From: Gordionus sp. m RMFG-2023
Taxonomy: Eukaryota > Nematomorpha > Gordioida > Chordodea > Parachordodidae
Direction of reading: 5' to 3'
Length of the DNA: 64,000 nt
Assembly: GCF_954871325.1 (NCBI RefSeq)
Contig: NC_088775.1
Coordinates: 54,599,561-54,663,560 of the forward strand
This document shows, in pieces, positions 1-12,472 of this stretch (position 1 is its first letter; each line of letters begins with the position of its first letter). The translations under genes and the position numbers were made by a program. The notes beneath the pieces are model-generated. The model searched no databases, had not been told where the DNA came from, and saw only the letters and a list, made by a program, of their open reading frames with translations.

Positions 1-1740
1 TCTCCATAATCTCATCTTCACTACTATGATTGTTAAACATTCTACTAATTAAAAAATATTACATATAAAATATATCCTTCTCTTATTTAGTTTTGGTGTT
101 GTTATTTTTAATCTATCTATCTTTGTGACCTGTAAAATTTCCAACTAATTTTGGTTATCAATATATTTAAAATATAACGGGAAAAAATAAAAAAAATAAT
201 ACAAGATTTCACGAAGAAAATAAAGTTACATTGTGTGATATGTAAATGTTTTAAACATGAATATTAAAAAGAATCTGTATCTGTGTCTTTTTAAAGAAAA
301 TGAAAAAGATACAAGATTCTTTTCAAAATAAAGGATCTTAGATACAGATACTAGTATCTTATTAAAAATGTCAATAAGATACTGAGTACATGATATAAAA
401 GGATCTTGTATCTTAGATACAAGCATTCGCGGTATTGCCCAACTCTGAGTATAGTTGAGTAATGGCTAACTAATTCAGATCAATCTGTAGGCCCATGCCT
501 GATAAAATCTGTTAAGATTAAGGCGTTTTAATTTATATAAATTTATCTAAAATCGGAGCTTCTATATTTTAAGAAAAACTCCTATACTAAAGTTTACCGA
601 GTTTTTAGCCGACTAAAAATTGGCGAAAGCCGATGAAAATTAAGCATTTTCCCTAATATAATCAGGAGTACAAACCAAATACCTAAAAAATATTTAGACA
701 TTTTCAAATATTGCGCTTTTAATTTTGTTGCCTAGAAGATTCATTTTTGCTTCAAAGGTGTTCTTTTATAATTGGATCATAATCCGATAAGTTTAACAAT
801 CTTTAGAAAAACTACCTATTATTGGGTGCATAGATTATATCAATGCATTTGCCGATTATTTGCCCATTAACTGGTTTTGATAAGTGGCGGTGCAATTATT
901 AATAGAAATGAGTGCCCAATTCGAATTAATTAAATCATTTTTGTCATAACTTAAAAATTTTATAGATTTATGCTCTGGAATAGCAATGTATAAAAATCCA
1001 AAAAACAATCATGGGATAGTGAGTAAACATATAAATGTTATTAATAATATTTGGTAACCACCACTTCTTAATTTTGGTAAAATATCAAAATCTAACATTT
1101 CCGAAAATCCACACTTATTACTCAAGGTTGAATTCAATTTACAAATTTATTCCATATATAATTATTAATGATGGAAAAATTGTGAGTAGGTGAAATGATA
1201 TTTACCCAATAAATTATCTCATATAGATAGTTAGTTTTTAAAATATTGTTAATTCTTTGCGAGCCTATTTATTTTTTTCATGTCCCGCCCATTTATATTA
1301 TCATAAAGATGTACCCTTTTTGATCACATTTTAGAGAGATGGGGTTTTCCCCATAAATTCTGTTGCAGGTTTTTAGGCTCACTTATAGCCTTTTATTTCA
1401 TTACGAAACAATACCGATAACTATAAAGTAGAGCTTAGTTTTTCTCGACTAGTTAATCAAAACTTTTCTTCGTTTAACAATAACACATGATAGTCAATAG
1501 TTGTCCAAAAACTTCTATAAATGATTTGCTTATATCATAAATATCTAAAAATTAAATAGAAAACGTCAAAATGAAATTGGGAATTTTTTTATAAATATTT
1601 GTTAATATCAATTGATTCACTGTTTTGTTGCTTAAAAAAATTTAATTCATATTTTCTTCATGGAAAACTGTATTTAAAAAATTCTAGCGGGGGGGGCCAC
1701 TACGCCTAGTGTTATTTGCTTGGTCGTAAAATTTCCAATT
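1..1740. other. AT-rich stretch without a recognised gene
   Basis: No convincing coding region was found on either strand. The sequence is AT-rich and unique-looking apart from a short G run near 1687-1694. It leads into the repeat array that hosts the piggyBac element. It may be intronic or intergenic; nothing here decides that. Confidence 0.5.
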
Positions 1741-1980
1741 TGGTGCTCAGGACTGCACTGAGCACAGACCCGGAACAAAAACTCATTTATTTTTAATTAC
1801 TTTTTATTGAACTTATGAAAGTATATATGTTCAATATAGGTATCAATCGAGAGCTAATTAAAGATCTATTTATTATAAGAACAAGCGTTTCCTCTCGATG
1901 TAGGGCTTGGGGGTTCAGGAATATTTATATCTTGTGTGTAATCATATTTATTATTCTAATTGAGCAAGTTTAGGTCTTAA

Positions 1981-4141
1981 ACCTCTATTAAACCGTGTAA
2001 ATCTGAGGCAACGTCTTAAATATTTTGCTATAAATATTGTTATAATTGATTTAACTATCTAAAGCGCATTTATTCTAAATAACATATATATTTTATAATA
2101 AAGACTTCAATCATGAACATAACATTATTTTTTCTATCAAATATTATACATTTAAATTTATTTTTCGTATTTTGATTCGTTATAACATTCAAATTCTAGT
2201 GTAATTCTATAAATATTTGAAATCTAGTAAAAATAATATCATTTTATATAATTATTACATTTTTATAAATTTTTAAATAATAATACATTTTTTATTTCTA
2301 ATAATATGGTATGTTAACTGAGGGTAACATTGCGTATATAGATGATTTTTGTTAAAATAAAATATTTATTAAAAATTTTATCAAATAAATTTATAGCTCA
2401 ATGACTATTGATATAAGTTTAGAATACCGGTAGATAGTGAGGATTCTCAATTAAGTGATTCGTCTGATGAAGAATATATACCATGTGACACTGGTAAATT
2501 TTGTATTTCTTATGCTATAATAAATATTTTTAGGGGTAATTGAATCAGATGATTTAGATATTGAAAGCAATGACTCTGACTCAAGCCATCCAGATGATGG
2601 ATTGTCAGGACGACGAAATATATGGAAATCTTCTTTAACTAATGTCTTACGAGTACCTCCAGATTGGAAAGGCAGTTTACCCTTCGCCAATAAAGTTAAA
2701 AATCAGATATACTACTTCAAATTTTTACTGGGAAATATACTTCCTACAATAGTACAATCTAATCTATATGCAATTCAAAAAGATATAAGCAGACCCCTTA
2801 ATTTATCGTTAAATGAATTAGAACAATTCAAGAAATTTGGTCTATATGAGCATTATAAATCTGTCAAGAGCTCGTTTATATTGGACGGCTGATACTATCG
2901 CGGATGTGGCTAATATTATGTCAGTAAAAAGGTGGGAGTTCATAAAATCATGTTTTCAACACGAAAGCATATCCTTTTGGGACTGAAGGGTATGATTCTT
3001 CATAAAATATGACCTATGCTGACGATCACAACAGATATTTTAAAATTACACTAGGAGAAAATCTATGCGTCGATGAGCAAGTTGTTCCTTTCAAAGGGCA
3101 AAGTAAGATGAAACAATACAACCCCCTAAAACCTATAAAGTCGGGTTTTAGATTTTTTATATTATGTGGAAATGATGGTATTATTTATAACTATGAAATA
3201 TATATGGTGTAGATTCTCCAAGTCGAAGGTATGCCAGATATAGGGGCTTGTGGGAATTCAGTTCTGCGCATGGTTGTCGCAGTCCCATTGCATCAAAATT
3301 ATAAGTTATGCTTTGACAATTGGTTCTCTATCATAAACTTACTGGTTATATTAGCGCAAAGGGGAATACAATGTGTATCAACGGTTAGGGCAAATCGCCT
3401 CGAACATTGCGTTTTGCCAACAGATTAAGATATTTAAAAAAAGGAAGAGGAAGTTTTATTGAAAAAAAACGGTGATCAATGGAGTCGATTTATCTGTTAT
3501 CAAATGGTTTGACAATCGTTCCGTTTATCCAATGAGCAGCTTTATAGGGGCCCACCCAATATCTGACGTGAAACGATTCGATCCAAAAAAGGAAAGCATT
3601 AACGTGAAATGTCCAGCCATTTTTAAAAATTACAATAAAAACATGGGTGCAGTGGATCTTATAGATTCCCTACTACCATTATATAGAATTCATATCAGGT
3701 CCAGAAAATGGTATCACCGAGTAGCTTTTCATATATTTGACATAATGCTTGCTAATGCATGGCTATTAAACCTGTTACAAATTCCCAGGAAAAGAGCAGG
3801 AGTTGCTCCTAACTTTTAAAATATCAGTTGAAGAAGTATGTAAAGGAAATAAAAGTATTAATTCAACGAGTAATAGACAAATATCGGTGCAATCTGAATA
3901 TATAAAAAAGTGTAAAAAAGGTACAGCACAGTGTTCCAAATTCGGAAAGACCAATTTGGATATTGGCCAAAGTATAATAACAAAGTCAGGTGCAAATTAG
4001 CAGGATGTAATGGCATTACAAAAGTGGCGTGCGACAAATGTGGGGTCTCATGTTTTACCCCAGCAAATAATTGTTTCATATAAACTGATTTTTTAGTATT
4101 ATTAATTTTTCGCTTTAATTGGTATAGCGTGCAATAGAGGG
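1981..4141 (+). mobile_element. piggyBac-type DNA transposon flanked by TTAA
   Basis: TTAA stands at 1977-1980 and again at 4142-4145. Immediately inside, the left end reads ACCTCTATTAAAC and the complement of the right end reads CCCTCTATTGCAC, an imperfect terminal inverted repeat of about 13-16 bp. The 2161 bp between them carry a decayed piggyBac transposase. Removing the element and one TTAA restores a normal junction of the surrounding 117-bp repeat. This is direct evidence for a TTAA-targeted insertion, the hallmark of the superfamily. The copy is old because its gene is broken. Confidence 0.88.
2430..4083 (+). pseudogene. piggyBac transposase, decayed
   Basis: Fragments in several frames match the piggyBac (DDE_Tnp_1_7) transposase in order. 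An acidic Ser/Asp N-terminus (SDSSDEEYIPC) is followed by a GT-AG intron at 2494-2533, only 40 bp, which restores frame. Next come VPPDWKGSLPFANK, then NLCVDEQVVPFKG at about 3058-3095 with the first catalytic Asp, then KLCFDNWFS with the second Asp and CVSTVRANR. IKWFDNRSVYPMSS and NYNKNMGAVDLIDSLLPLY match the conserved YN-MGGVD block. The gene ends in a Cys-rich C-terminal finger, CKLAGCNGITKVACDKCG, with stop at 4081. Several frameshifts and stops break it (for example after SFILDG near 2889 and near 3425), so it cannot be active. The start codon is not clear. Confidence 0.85.
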
Positions 4142-4520
4142 TTAAGTGGTCAGGAATGTTTCAACGCAAAATATTGATATGGGGGTCAAATAAAAGGTAA
4201 TCTAATTATATTTTGATTGTAATTATAATTATTATTTCAAGTGGACGGGTCTAGGTTTAAGGGGTCAGGAATATTCAACTCAAAATATTGATATGGGCAT
4301 CAAATAAAAGGTAATTTAATTATGTTTTGATTGTAATTATAATTATCATTATAAGTGGGCGGATCTAGGTCTTGAATGGGTCGAGAATATTTTTAACAAC
4401 TCAAATATTAATATGGTCAAATACAAGATAATTTAAATATATTTTGATTGTAATCTTAATTATTCTTCTAAGTGGGTGGTCTTGGGGGCTGGAATATTTT
4501 TATCAACACAATAATATATC

Positions 4521-5325
4521 AATATGTAATAGATAATTAAAAGATTCTTTCACTAGTCAATGATTTTAACTGCAATTCTTAATATATGTGATTATTATAT
4601 CATAATAGTAATTTTCTTAGCTACAAATATAGTATTTAGAACATTGTTTTTTTAAACTGTAAATTTTTTTATAAAAGTTATACGTAATTTTAATAATTAC
4701 ATACTATTAATTCTTAAAATATGCTTTAAAGAGACGGGTTAAAATTTTTTTAACTTTTATTTAATATTTAAAATCATTTAAGTAAACATTAAAAAAATAG
4801 GCTCCATGAGATTTCAATATTTTTAATATTAAAATTAATCTTGCAAAGTAGATAGAACATAGGATGATAAAACCCCGCTTAAAATAATGTTTTAAGCAAA
4901 TATGTATATAATATTAATTTTATTGAGATAAATAATATGAATCCGCTTCATTCAAGGACTTTGTTAAACGCCTCGAATTTAGGAGATTTTTAAAAACGAA
5001 TTACGATTTTAACCAAAAAAATATTATTGAATTAGCTGAAATCCAAGTTTAACCATTTTTATAATAGACTACATTTTACTCTTTTAATAACACGAATAAT
5101 AAATTTAAATTGAAAGATATTTTCCATTTATTAAATCAACTTCTAAATAAGTGATACCTTATATTTCTATTCTTACCTCTCTAATTGATGTTTGCTTAAT
5201 AAAATACGGAAACACATTTTTTTAATAATGATTATTTTCAGAGTTGTTAAAGGATACTTAAATCTGGATACAACAACGTCTAAGTAGTTATTTAGATACA
5301 GATACAATTTTAAAAATGTATCTAG
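4521..5325. other. AT-rich gap without a recognised gene
   Basis: No coding region was seen. The stretch near 4735-4830 resembles part of the hAT-type element at 27.35-28.95 kb (shared ATTTAAGTAAACATTAAAAA-like words), so some of it is probably old element debris. Confidence 0.4.
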
Positions 5326-5326
5326 T

Positions 5327-5930
5327 GTTGTTAAGCGGCTAAGTCGAGTCGACTTAGCTACAACTCGAGCCTAGTTTCTAGTCATAAAACAACTCCGACT
5401 CCGAATAAATGAGCCATTAGTATGTTCACTTAGTCCACTCGCTGGGTCTGCTCAATTTTTTTTTATTATAAGAAAATTATAATTTTTGATATTTATTACA
5501 TGTATTATGTAAAAGTACTCCATTCGAGTCGATTTTTATGAACGGTTATCTCAAATGTCTGGTAAATTACTAATTGAGTTACTGATTAATGTGAACAAAA
5601 ATTATAATAAGAATATTTATGTCGAAACTAAGAATGGTTCTGGACCAATTCGGCTTCAGGGATTTTGGACTTAATTTGGTGGAAATTTTGATAACATAAA
5701 ATTAATGAGCAGGCTCAAGAGTTGGCTCAAGCCGACTTTTGGCAAAAATTTATTTATTTGTGATTAGTGTTGTTAAATTGCTGAGCCAAGTCGGCTTAGA
5801 ACTAAACTAAGCCAGTTTTTGAGTCAAAAAATTGAATCAGGCTCAAGTCAATTCATTGAGACATATGAGTCGGCTGGCTCAGAATTTGGCTCAAGCCGAC
5901 TCAGGAGTTAGCTTGAATTCGATTTAGAGC
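5327..5930 (+). repeat. Two left ends of a CGACT-rich hAT-like repeat family
   Basis: AGTGTTGTTAAGCGGCTAAG at about 5329 and AGTGTTGTTAAATTGCTGAG at about 5767 match the ends of the hAT-type element at 27346-28951, whose complementary right end reads CAGTATTGTTAAGCGAATC. Both are followed by runs of GACTC, GAGTCGACTT and GCTCAAGCCGACT. No matching right ends or target duplications were found. They look like truncated non-autonomous copies. Confidence 0.45.
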
Positions 5931-7030
5931 CGAGATTTATTTATATATGATTGAGACATTTTAAGAATATAATTATGTAGAATTATTGTTCTACCGAGCA
6001 TTATTATTTATTTTATTTATATTTAATGTTAAAATTTTTTATTTATAAATGAATAAAAAAATGGGTAACTCACTGATACTCGGGGAAATTTTTATTTTTT
6101 TTAAAATATTTTTTATTAAAAAAATAATATATACGCGATCGTCGGATATTGGAGGAAATTTATTGATGTAATAATTCAAGGCTTCATTACTCAAAAGTCT
6201 TAAGAATTGCATACTTTTTTCGTTCAATTGGCATAATTTTAGATTTTGATGAGAATTTTTTTTAATTCCCCAGAACTGGAAAAAAATCTTCCACTCATTT
6301 ATATATATGGTGAATTCCATATCAAATCAACCAAGGTTTCAACCCGACCCCTTTTAATTTTTCTTAAATTTTGTATACTCGTAGTATATACTATAAATAA
6401 GAAAAAAAAAGAAATTTTACCTTCCAACACTGTTTACCCGCTAAGATATGGCCGTTTAAAGCGCGGAAAAATGGTACATTTTTGACAAAATGCACCTCAT
6501 TTATTTTCAAATATCTCGAGAAATAATTATGTTAGAAAAATAATTTAAATTTTATTATGTAGCTTAATAATATTTCTTAATATGACATATAAATAAATTT
6601 GATTAATATCGAAAACCGGATGTATAAAACTGGAAATGATCATAGAAAAAAAATGTATTTTTTCAAAAAATTTTTTCTGTAGATAGATATCACACTGCTT
6701 TATATTTGTACAAAATCCTAGACTGGGATGAACATGGGTTTAATTGAACAAATATAACCCAAAATATCATCATATATAAATTTAATGAATAGTTATGAAA
6801 TAATGTTAATTAAAAATTATGTCTAATCTTTATCAAAATTTTTGACAAGTGTCAGGGTTAATGAGTTTTGTTAACTCTAAAATCAGACATGGCCATCCCA
6901 AACAACTATTTAATCTATAACCGTGAGCTACTAAGCTCTTTTGAGAAAATTTATCTTGCTCACAAAAACAACCAAGGGCCAAATGTTATACTTTATATAT
7001 TAAAATACTCTTTTTTTTATTGCAAAATAT
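5931..7030. other. AT-rich stretch without a recognised gene
   Basis: Open frames of 80-95 codons exist on both strands around 6040-6480, but they overlap each other, are Ile/Lys/Phe rich as expected by chance in this base composition, and show no motif. The 3' part may contain the start of the YLDD retroelement that becomes recognisable from about 7.5 kb. Confidence 0.35.
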
Positions 7031-7536
7031 CCTTAACATCCAAATTCTTTCTTAATCAGTAAAATAATGATGAATATACATTTTTCAATCAAATATATTT
7101 TAAGTTAATTTTTATTATATTATTTAAAAGATATATTTTATTTAAAAAAAACAGTTTTGGAAATTTGGCAATAGGTCATTCATCCATAAATTTTCCCCAC
7201 CTTTTTAGAAAAATTTTCTACTTTTTTTCCCCTTCTAAAATGGGCATGTCAAGCATTTGTAAGTCATAGAAATATAACCTTGATTCAGGCTATTTGTTTT
7301 TATAAACATGGGTCCAGGTTAAAACCATGTATAAACTCTGGTAAACCCTCTTCAAATGAAATTTTATACAATAAAATTGAAACAACCCCCATTGTAGCTC
7401 AACATTTTATCCTGATTTTTATGATAATTTTTTTAAAGTGGGAAAAGCCACCAACCTTAGTCCACCTGCCTTTTAAATCAAGGTATTTAATTTCATTTTT
7501 TTAACAACACTTATTATGGAAGTTATTTCAAATTTA

Positions 7537-8790
7537 AATTCCCTTTAAGCATGGGAAAATCTTTTAACTTTTCCTTTTAAAGTCTTAATTAAACCTACAG
7601 ATAAAAAAAACTTCTTTAAATGATTTTATTAAAAATAGAATAGACCATTTTTATTTAGAAATGGAAAATTATATACCTGATGTAAGGGCCGATTTTGCCT
7701 ATAAATGTAAAATAATCTCAAAAAATAGAACAAGGGGACGTATGTGGAGCTCCCAGATTAGCTTCATCTATTGGAAATTTGCCCCGTTTGATGAATATAC
7801 ATTCACTCTATTAAAAAAATTGCATCTTCAGGCTTTTGCTGAGGATCTTCCCACTCTATAAAGTCTAATTCAATCGAAAATAGCAAGGAAGAACTTATTA
7901 AAACAGTTTTATCTTTTAATAAAAACTAAGCGGGGGAAATTGACGATTTTTGCCCCTCTTATTTTTAATTTCTAATTTCCCTAAAAATCTTATTCAGGAT
8001 TCATTTGTAAATTCATTGGTAATACTTAGCGAAAATATATTGAACAAAGATTTACCTCCTTAAGTTCATCAAATCCTTTTTGATGCAAGATTAATTGCAC
8101 TATCTAAACCTGACAGTGAGGTTCGGCCGATTGCAATAGGGTCTTTTGGAGACTAATAGCTAAGATAATCGTTGAGTGCATCAAACCTGATGCTTCAAAA
8201 ATGTTTCAAACATATCAACTAGGCTTTGGTACTAAAGGGGGGATGCGAAATAGCCACCCACTCTTCGTATATATATCGAAGATCCTCCTCCAAACTCCGT
8301 AGTCTGTAAGCTGGATTTTAAAGATGTTATTAATTCTTTATCCAGAAAAGTATTTTTTTGAACATTTTTTATAAAAAATTTTAAGTTTTTGCAAGATTTA
8401 TTGAACAGTTAAAGTAGCCGTAAAACCCCTCTCAAATTTGGGGAATATACAATTCCTTCTGATATGGGTATACAATAAAGAGATCCTTTGAACCCTCTCA
8501 TATTTAGCTAGGCATACATAACCTAGTTCATATGGTATCTGGATGATGGCACCATTTGTGGACCTTTTAAAAATATTGTAGCAGCGATAGATTATATGGA
8601 GCCGAATTCTCTAAACATAGGTCTTACTGTAAATAAAGCTAAATCTGAAATATGCTTTTTAAATTCAAATGTCCTCGATGTCCAGGAGTTTAAAATCATT
8701 AAAGAAAGTGAAATTAATCTTCTTGGTTCACCTCTAAGCAGTTTTTCCAACTATGAGGTGTGTAATAGAATTAATAAACCTTAAAGGTAT
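7537..8790 (+). pseudogene. YLDD-type retroelement, first part (linker and reverse transcriptase)
   Basis: Pieces in several frames follow the order of a retroelement protein common in invertebrate genomes. An N-terminal WENLLTFPFKVLIKP-like block is followed by a GDVCGA/RLASS block and LKKLHLQAFAEDLPTL. The palm/finger region ARLIALSKPDSEVRPIAIGS comes next, then TYQLGFGTKGG at about 8210-8240. The catalytic box YLDDGTICGPF lies at about 8537-8570. NLLGSPLSSFSNYE ends this segment. Many stops and frameshifts are present, for example after the YLDD box and after INKP at 8782. The downstream half lies at 16.4-17.27 kb. The two are separated by the gypsy fossil that begins near 8852. I am confident of the reverse transcriptase; the clade name is not settled here. 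Confidence 0.72.
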
Positions 8791-9670
8791 TGATAATATG
8801 ATTAATTATATTCAAACATATTGTTAATTGTGTATGATGATTAATTGATGTATTTTAGATTGATTTGTAAAAGATATAAAAATATAATAAATTAGTTCAC
8901 TAATAATAAAATATAAAATGGCGCAGTTTCAAATGGGAAATTTAATATAAAGGAGTGCGAGATAGAAGTGTATTTATCATAGATGGAATTCATTTTTAAA
9001 ATCGCCAAAATAGAAGACAAAATATAGTTTTTATTAGCAAATATTGGATTAGTTGTTTATTCAAAATTATTTACTTTGTGTTTACCGAAGACATTAGCTG
9101 AAATATCATACGATGATATAATTAAACTTTTAAAAAATTATTACTCGAAGAAAACTAATTTTATGTTGAGAGATATTATTTTTTCAAAACGGAACAAGAA
9201 AAAGGTGAAACGATTAATAAATAAATTATAGATAAAAACAAATAAGTGTGATTTTAAAGAGATGTATGATACAGTATTGGGATAAATTAGTGTCGGGAAT
9301 TAGGAATGAAAAAATATTGATTTAATTAATCAACACTCTAGGCTTGACATGGGTTAGGGCTGTTCAAATCGCTACCTCAATGGAGACAACGGAAATGATT
9401 TCGTATGAAAAATTATCTGCAGGAAATGAGATAAATAAAATTAGGGAGCAGTATGACAAGTTCCAGCAAAAATTATTTGTTATTGTGGATTAGAAAACCA
9501 CATAAAACCTAAGTGCCCAAATTTAAATGCAATTTGTCATAATTGTGGAATAAACATTTACTATGAAGAAGAAATCATGGTAAGAAAGAATATATTCGAA
9601 CGATAGATGTCCCAGAAAAGGAACGAGAAAGTTTTAAGGATTGGGATTCTCCAGATGAGTCTCTAAAAAA

Positions 9671-9904
9671 TTGGTGAAATTATTGATAGATAAAATATAT
9701 ATTAATTTTTTTATTGACACAGGATGGGCAGTCTCCATTTTGAATATAGAAGACGTTTACCATTTAAAAATACCAATAACAAAAACCGATATTATTTTAA
9801 AATCTTATAATAATTTAATGATCGATTTTCGAGGTCCCGATAATTATAAGAATATAATTATATATATGAAAATTGTAAACAATGGTATTAATTATGATAG
9901 GTAG
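9671..9904 (+). pseudogene. gypsy A protease fragment (fossil)
   Basis: An open stretch starts with KLLIDKIYINFFIDTG, the beta-strand and catalytic DTG of a retroviral-type aspartic protease, followed by SILNIEDVYHLKIP. CCHC-like residues with the spacing YCGLENHIKPKCPN and CHNCG lie just upstream at about 9480-9555. It belongs to the broken gypsy A fossil and is cut off by the hAT insertion shortly downstream. Confidence 0.7.
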
Positions 9905-10229
9905 AAATCTAATAAACAAATTAAATTTAATCAGGCGCGTACGCAGCGGGGTGGGGGGCAACCCCCCTTTCCCCCCAAGCCAAAAAATGCAGATGCCGGA
10001 TTATATTTTTTAAAAATATTATTGTTAATATTAATTTACATTTGTTAATATTTATTCCTATCTCAATATATTTAATTATATTTATTTATCACATTCATCT
10101 ACTAAGTTATTTTATCAATTAATTTCTATTTCAAGTTTTCCTTGGCGTAATTTACCTATATTTTCTAATTTTAGTGGCGTATTATTTATCTAAATTTCTA
10201 GTCAAATAATAAATATCTCTGAAACTTTT

Positions 10230-11132
10230 TGTCCAACAGGGAGAAAGAAATTGCAAGCTTGTCCAACGAGATCGATTCTCCACCAGTAACAGCTTTTATG
10301 GAGTTAGAAGAGCCGATTATTAATGCTATTACTGAAATATCACAATGGCTTGAAAGAAATATTTGCTCAGAAGCGAGAAAATGATTGGATTCAATACCTA
10401 TTCCAAATTTTTTTTCTCATTAGAATGTATTATTTAATTATACAACTATTTTATGTAATACTTTTCAAAAACATGACATACTTGATTAAATGAGAATAGC
10501 GGAGAGCATTTTATTAGAACTCAAGGAAATGAGAGCTAATGTTGATGAAGAATTTCATATTTTATATGTTATTGTTGAGACAAAAGCAGAGCTATACGTG
10601 TTTAATATTGTCCCCCTCGACTTGCAGCAAGCAAACTCATCGTCAAAACATTAATATAGGATCAGTAGAAAAGTATTAAAAAACAAATGTCCCCTCTCTT
10701 AGATACATTTATAACCCAAATAAATGAATGGTTTTTAATTCATCATGCAGCACTTACAAATCCGCAGATATTACTTCCACAAAAGCCTTTCCAACCTTTT
10801 TCAGATGGTGATAGAAAAAAAAATAAATATTTGTTAGATTTTTATCATGAAGATGTTAAAATATTTTATGATGCCTTATTAGCTGAATAACTATGATTAA
10901 AAGATTAACTATGATTGATACAGTCCCAAAAAATGCTATGGATGTGTTGCATTATTTCAAACACATTTTATATTATATTCCCGTATTAAAATGCTCTCGC
11001 AGTTATTTCCTTGCTATGTTTTGCCCTTTCAGGCAAAACATGGAAATAACCGGACATCTTGGCCTTTATGGCTTTGATGTCCCTAAGGCCTTTATTTCAA
11101 ATATATTAGTCAATCAAAAATTTACAGTATAG
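10230..11132 (+). pseudogene. hAT transposase remnant
   Basis: Three open pieces run in one direction: an N-terminal part with FMELEEPIINAITEISQWL, a middle part from 10687 (SPLLDTFITQINEWFLIHHA, ending in YHEDVKIFYDALLAE) and a last part from 10893. The last part includes LHYFKHILYYIPVLKCSRSY, which resembles the hAT C-terminal dimerisation block where Cys/Ser-Glu-Arg-Ser-Phe is expected. The Glu and parts of the block are missing and frames change between pieces. The terminal repeats of the enclosing element support the hAT assignment better than the protein does. The palindrome insertion begins 16 bases after the last piece. Confidence 0.5.
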
Positions 11133-11249
11133 CGAATAGAAAATAAACAATGGTATAATTAGCGTAATAATAGGTATTTATGTAAATAAATATTAGGGAT
11201 GATTCGTTCTAGCTAATGTTGTTTATTGCTGTATTTTTGATTGACGTTG

Positions 11250-12472
11250 TTAGGCCAAATCTTGGGATGAAATTGTTAGTTGATCCCAGTCGTATGAGAC
11301 GGTGGTTGCGCCGTCTCCAGGTATTGACAGGTTGGATATCAATGAGGGCGTCTCCTGGCTTGACTGAGGTTCGAATAGTGATTCGTCGTCTTGTTGCAGC
11401 AGGATATTCCCTTCTAGTATAGGTCCCTCGAATAGTCCTAGATGTTGTCTTGGCGCCATCCAAGTTCTCGATGGTAAGTCAGCTGGGTTGTCCTCAGTAG
11501 GAATCCACTGTATGTTCTGTGATATAGCAGTGAAGTTAGGCAGGCCCAGCTTGATCATGATTTGAGTGATGATAATTTCCAATGACGGGGATCTTGAGCC
11601 TCCTTTTCTAAAGGTGTAGTAAGCTACTGAGGAGTCCGTAAAGATCATTGGGTGCTCATTGTTGCGATGTATGGCCATGATTGCACCCATGCCTACTGCT
11701 AGGATTTCCTTGCCGTTGATGTGGGCTATCGCATGTAATGGAACGTTGAAAAGTAAGCAGGCTTCACTATAGGCTACTGAGAGGTTATCAGTTTCCCAGA
11801 AGTTGATTCCCATGTGAGAATTGGAAGCATCGACGTAGACGGGCGCGTTTGCGTAGTAATGCAGGGGTAGCGGCGTTTCTAAGGCGTCGATGATGAGTTT
11901 TGCCTTGGTAAATGCTAAGAAGGTATCTATTACAGGGGTAAGTTGCCCACTATTCATGGTGACATAGTATGGAGAAAAGAGTCTGGACATGCCTGTTATA
12001 GTATAGGCGTAATGATTGACGACTCCTAATACTCTGGCCGCTAACTCTATGCCCACATCAAGGTGTTGGTACGAGTGTCGCCGGAAGACTTCCAAGCATT
12101 TGAGCAGTCTTCTTCTCGTGGTGGTATCTGCGGAAACGGTTTTGGCAGATAGATCAATGGGAACGCTCAGGTAGGTAATCTGCGGTGTAGGATCCAAGAC
12201 CGATTTTTCGGGTGCTATTTGGAGGCCCCAACCCTCCAGGGTGCAACGTAAAGAACGAGTTGACCACTTGACATCGTTTTCGTTGGACCCGTAGATCAAG
12301 ATGTCGTCTAAGTAGACGTTATAGCTGGCTTTCTTGACCGTTTTGGCGCAAGCGTCGAGGATGATGGATTGTAAGCAATACGGGCTGAACGACGCTCCCA
12401 TGGGCAGTACTCTGTACCGGTATTTGTCGTTATTGAACTTGAATCCAAAAAATTTCCTAACCCCAGCTGCCA
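11250..12472 (-). pseudogene. Retroelement pol fragment: reverse transcriptase plus RNase H (possibly DIRS-like)
   Basis: An open stretch of about 400 codons begins inside a reverse transcriptase (KFFGFKFNNDKYRYRVLPMG) and contains the catalytic YLDDILIYG. RNase H follows, with acidic residues in PVYVDASNSHMG, GKEILAVG and IFTDSSVAYY and the closing DNPADLPSR. RNase H ending in an ADLPSR-like motif occurs in DIRS-type, BEL-type and related retroelements. The VLPMGASFSP block fits DIRS-like best, but I hold this loosely. The fragment lacks its N-terminal half. It is much richer in G+C than the flanking sequence. A diverged relative lies at 34.0-35.0 kb. Treated as a fossil. Confidence 0.7.

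Larger units (their letters stand above)
1741..4520 (+). repeat. Tandem array of about 117-bp units, copy 1, split by piggyBac
   Basis: After a leader containing GAGCACAGACCCGGAACAAA, units recur with the core GGGTCAGGAATATT, then AAAATATTGATATGGG, TCAAATAAAAGGTAAT and a tail resembling GTGGGCGGATCTAGG. One degraded unit lies at about 1905-1976 and about three lie at 4146-4520. The gap between them is exactly the piggyBac insertion. The same leader and units occur inverted at about 18.65-19.35 kb, so this is a dispersed element rather than a local duplication. No coding capacity is seen, so it is probably a non-autonomous element with internal tandem repeats. Confidence 0.7.

Noticed and set aside
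6039-6485. Two overlapping open frames of 93 and 79 codons on opposite strands
   Set aside because: Composition is as expected by chance in AT-rich DNA and neither has a recognisable motif.
11209-11463. Open frames overlapping the palindrome arms in other frames (also 13020-13274 and 13061-13267)
   Set aside because: They mirror each other across the palindrome and overlap the RNase H frame; they carry no motif and are shadows of it.
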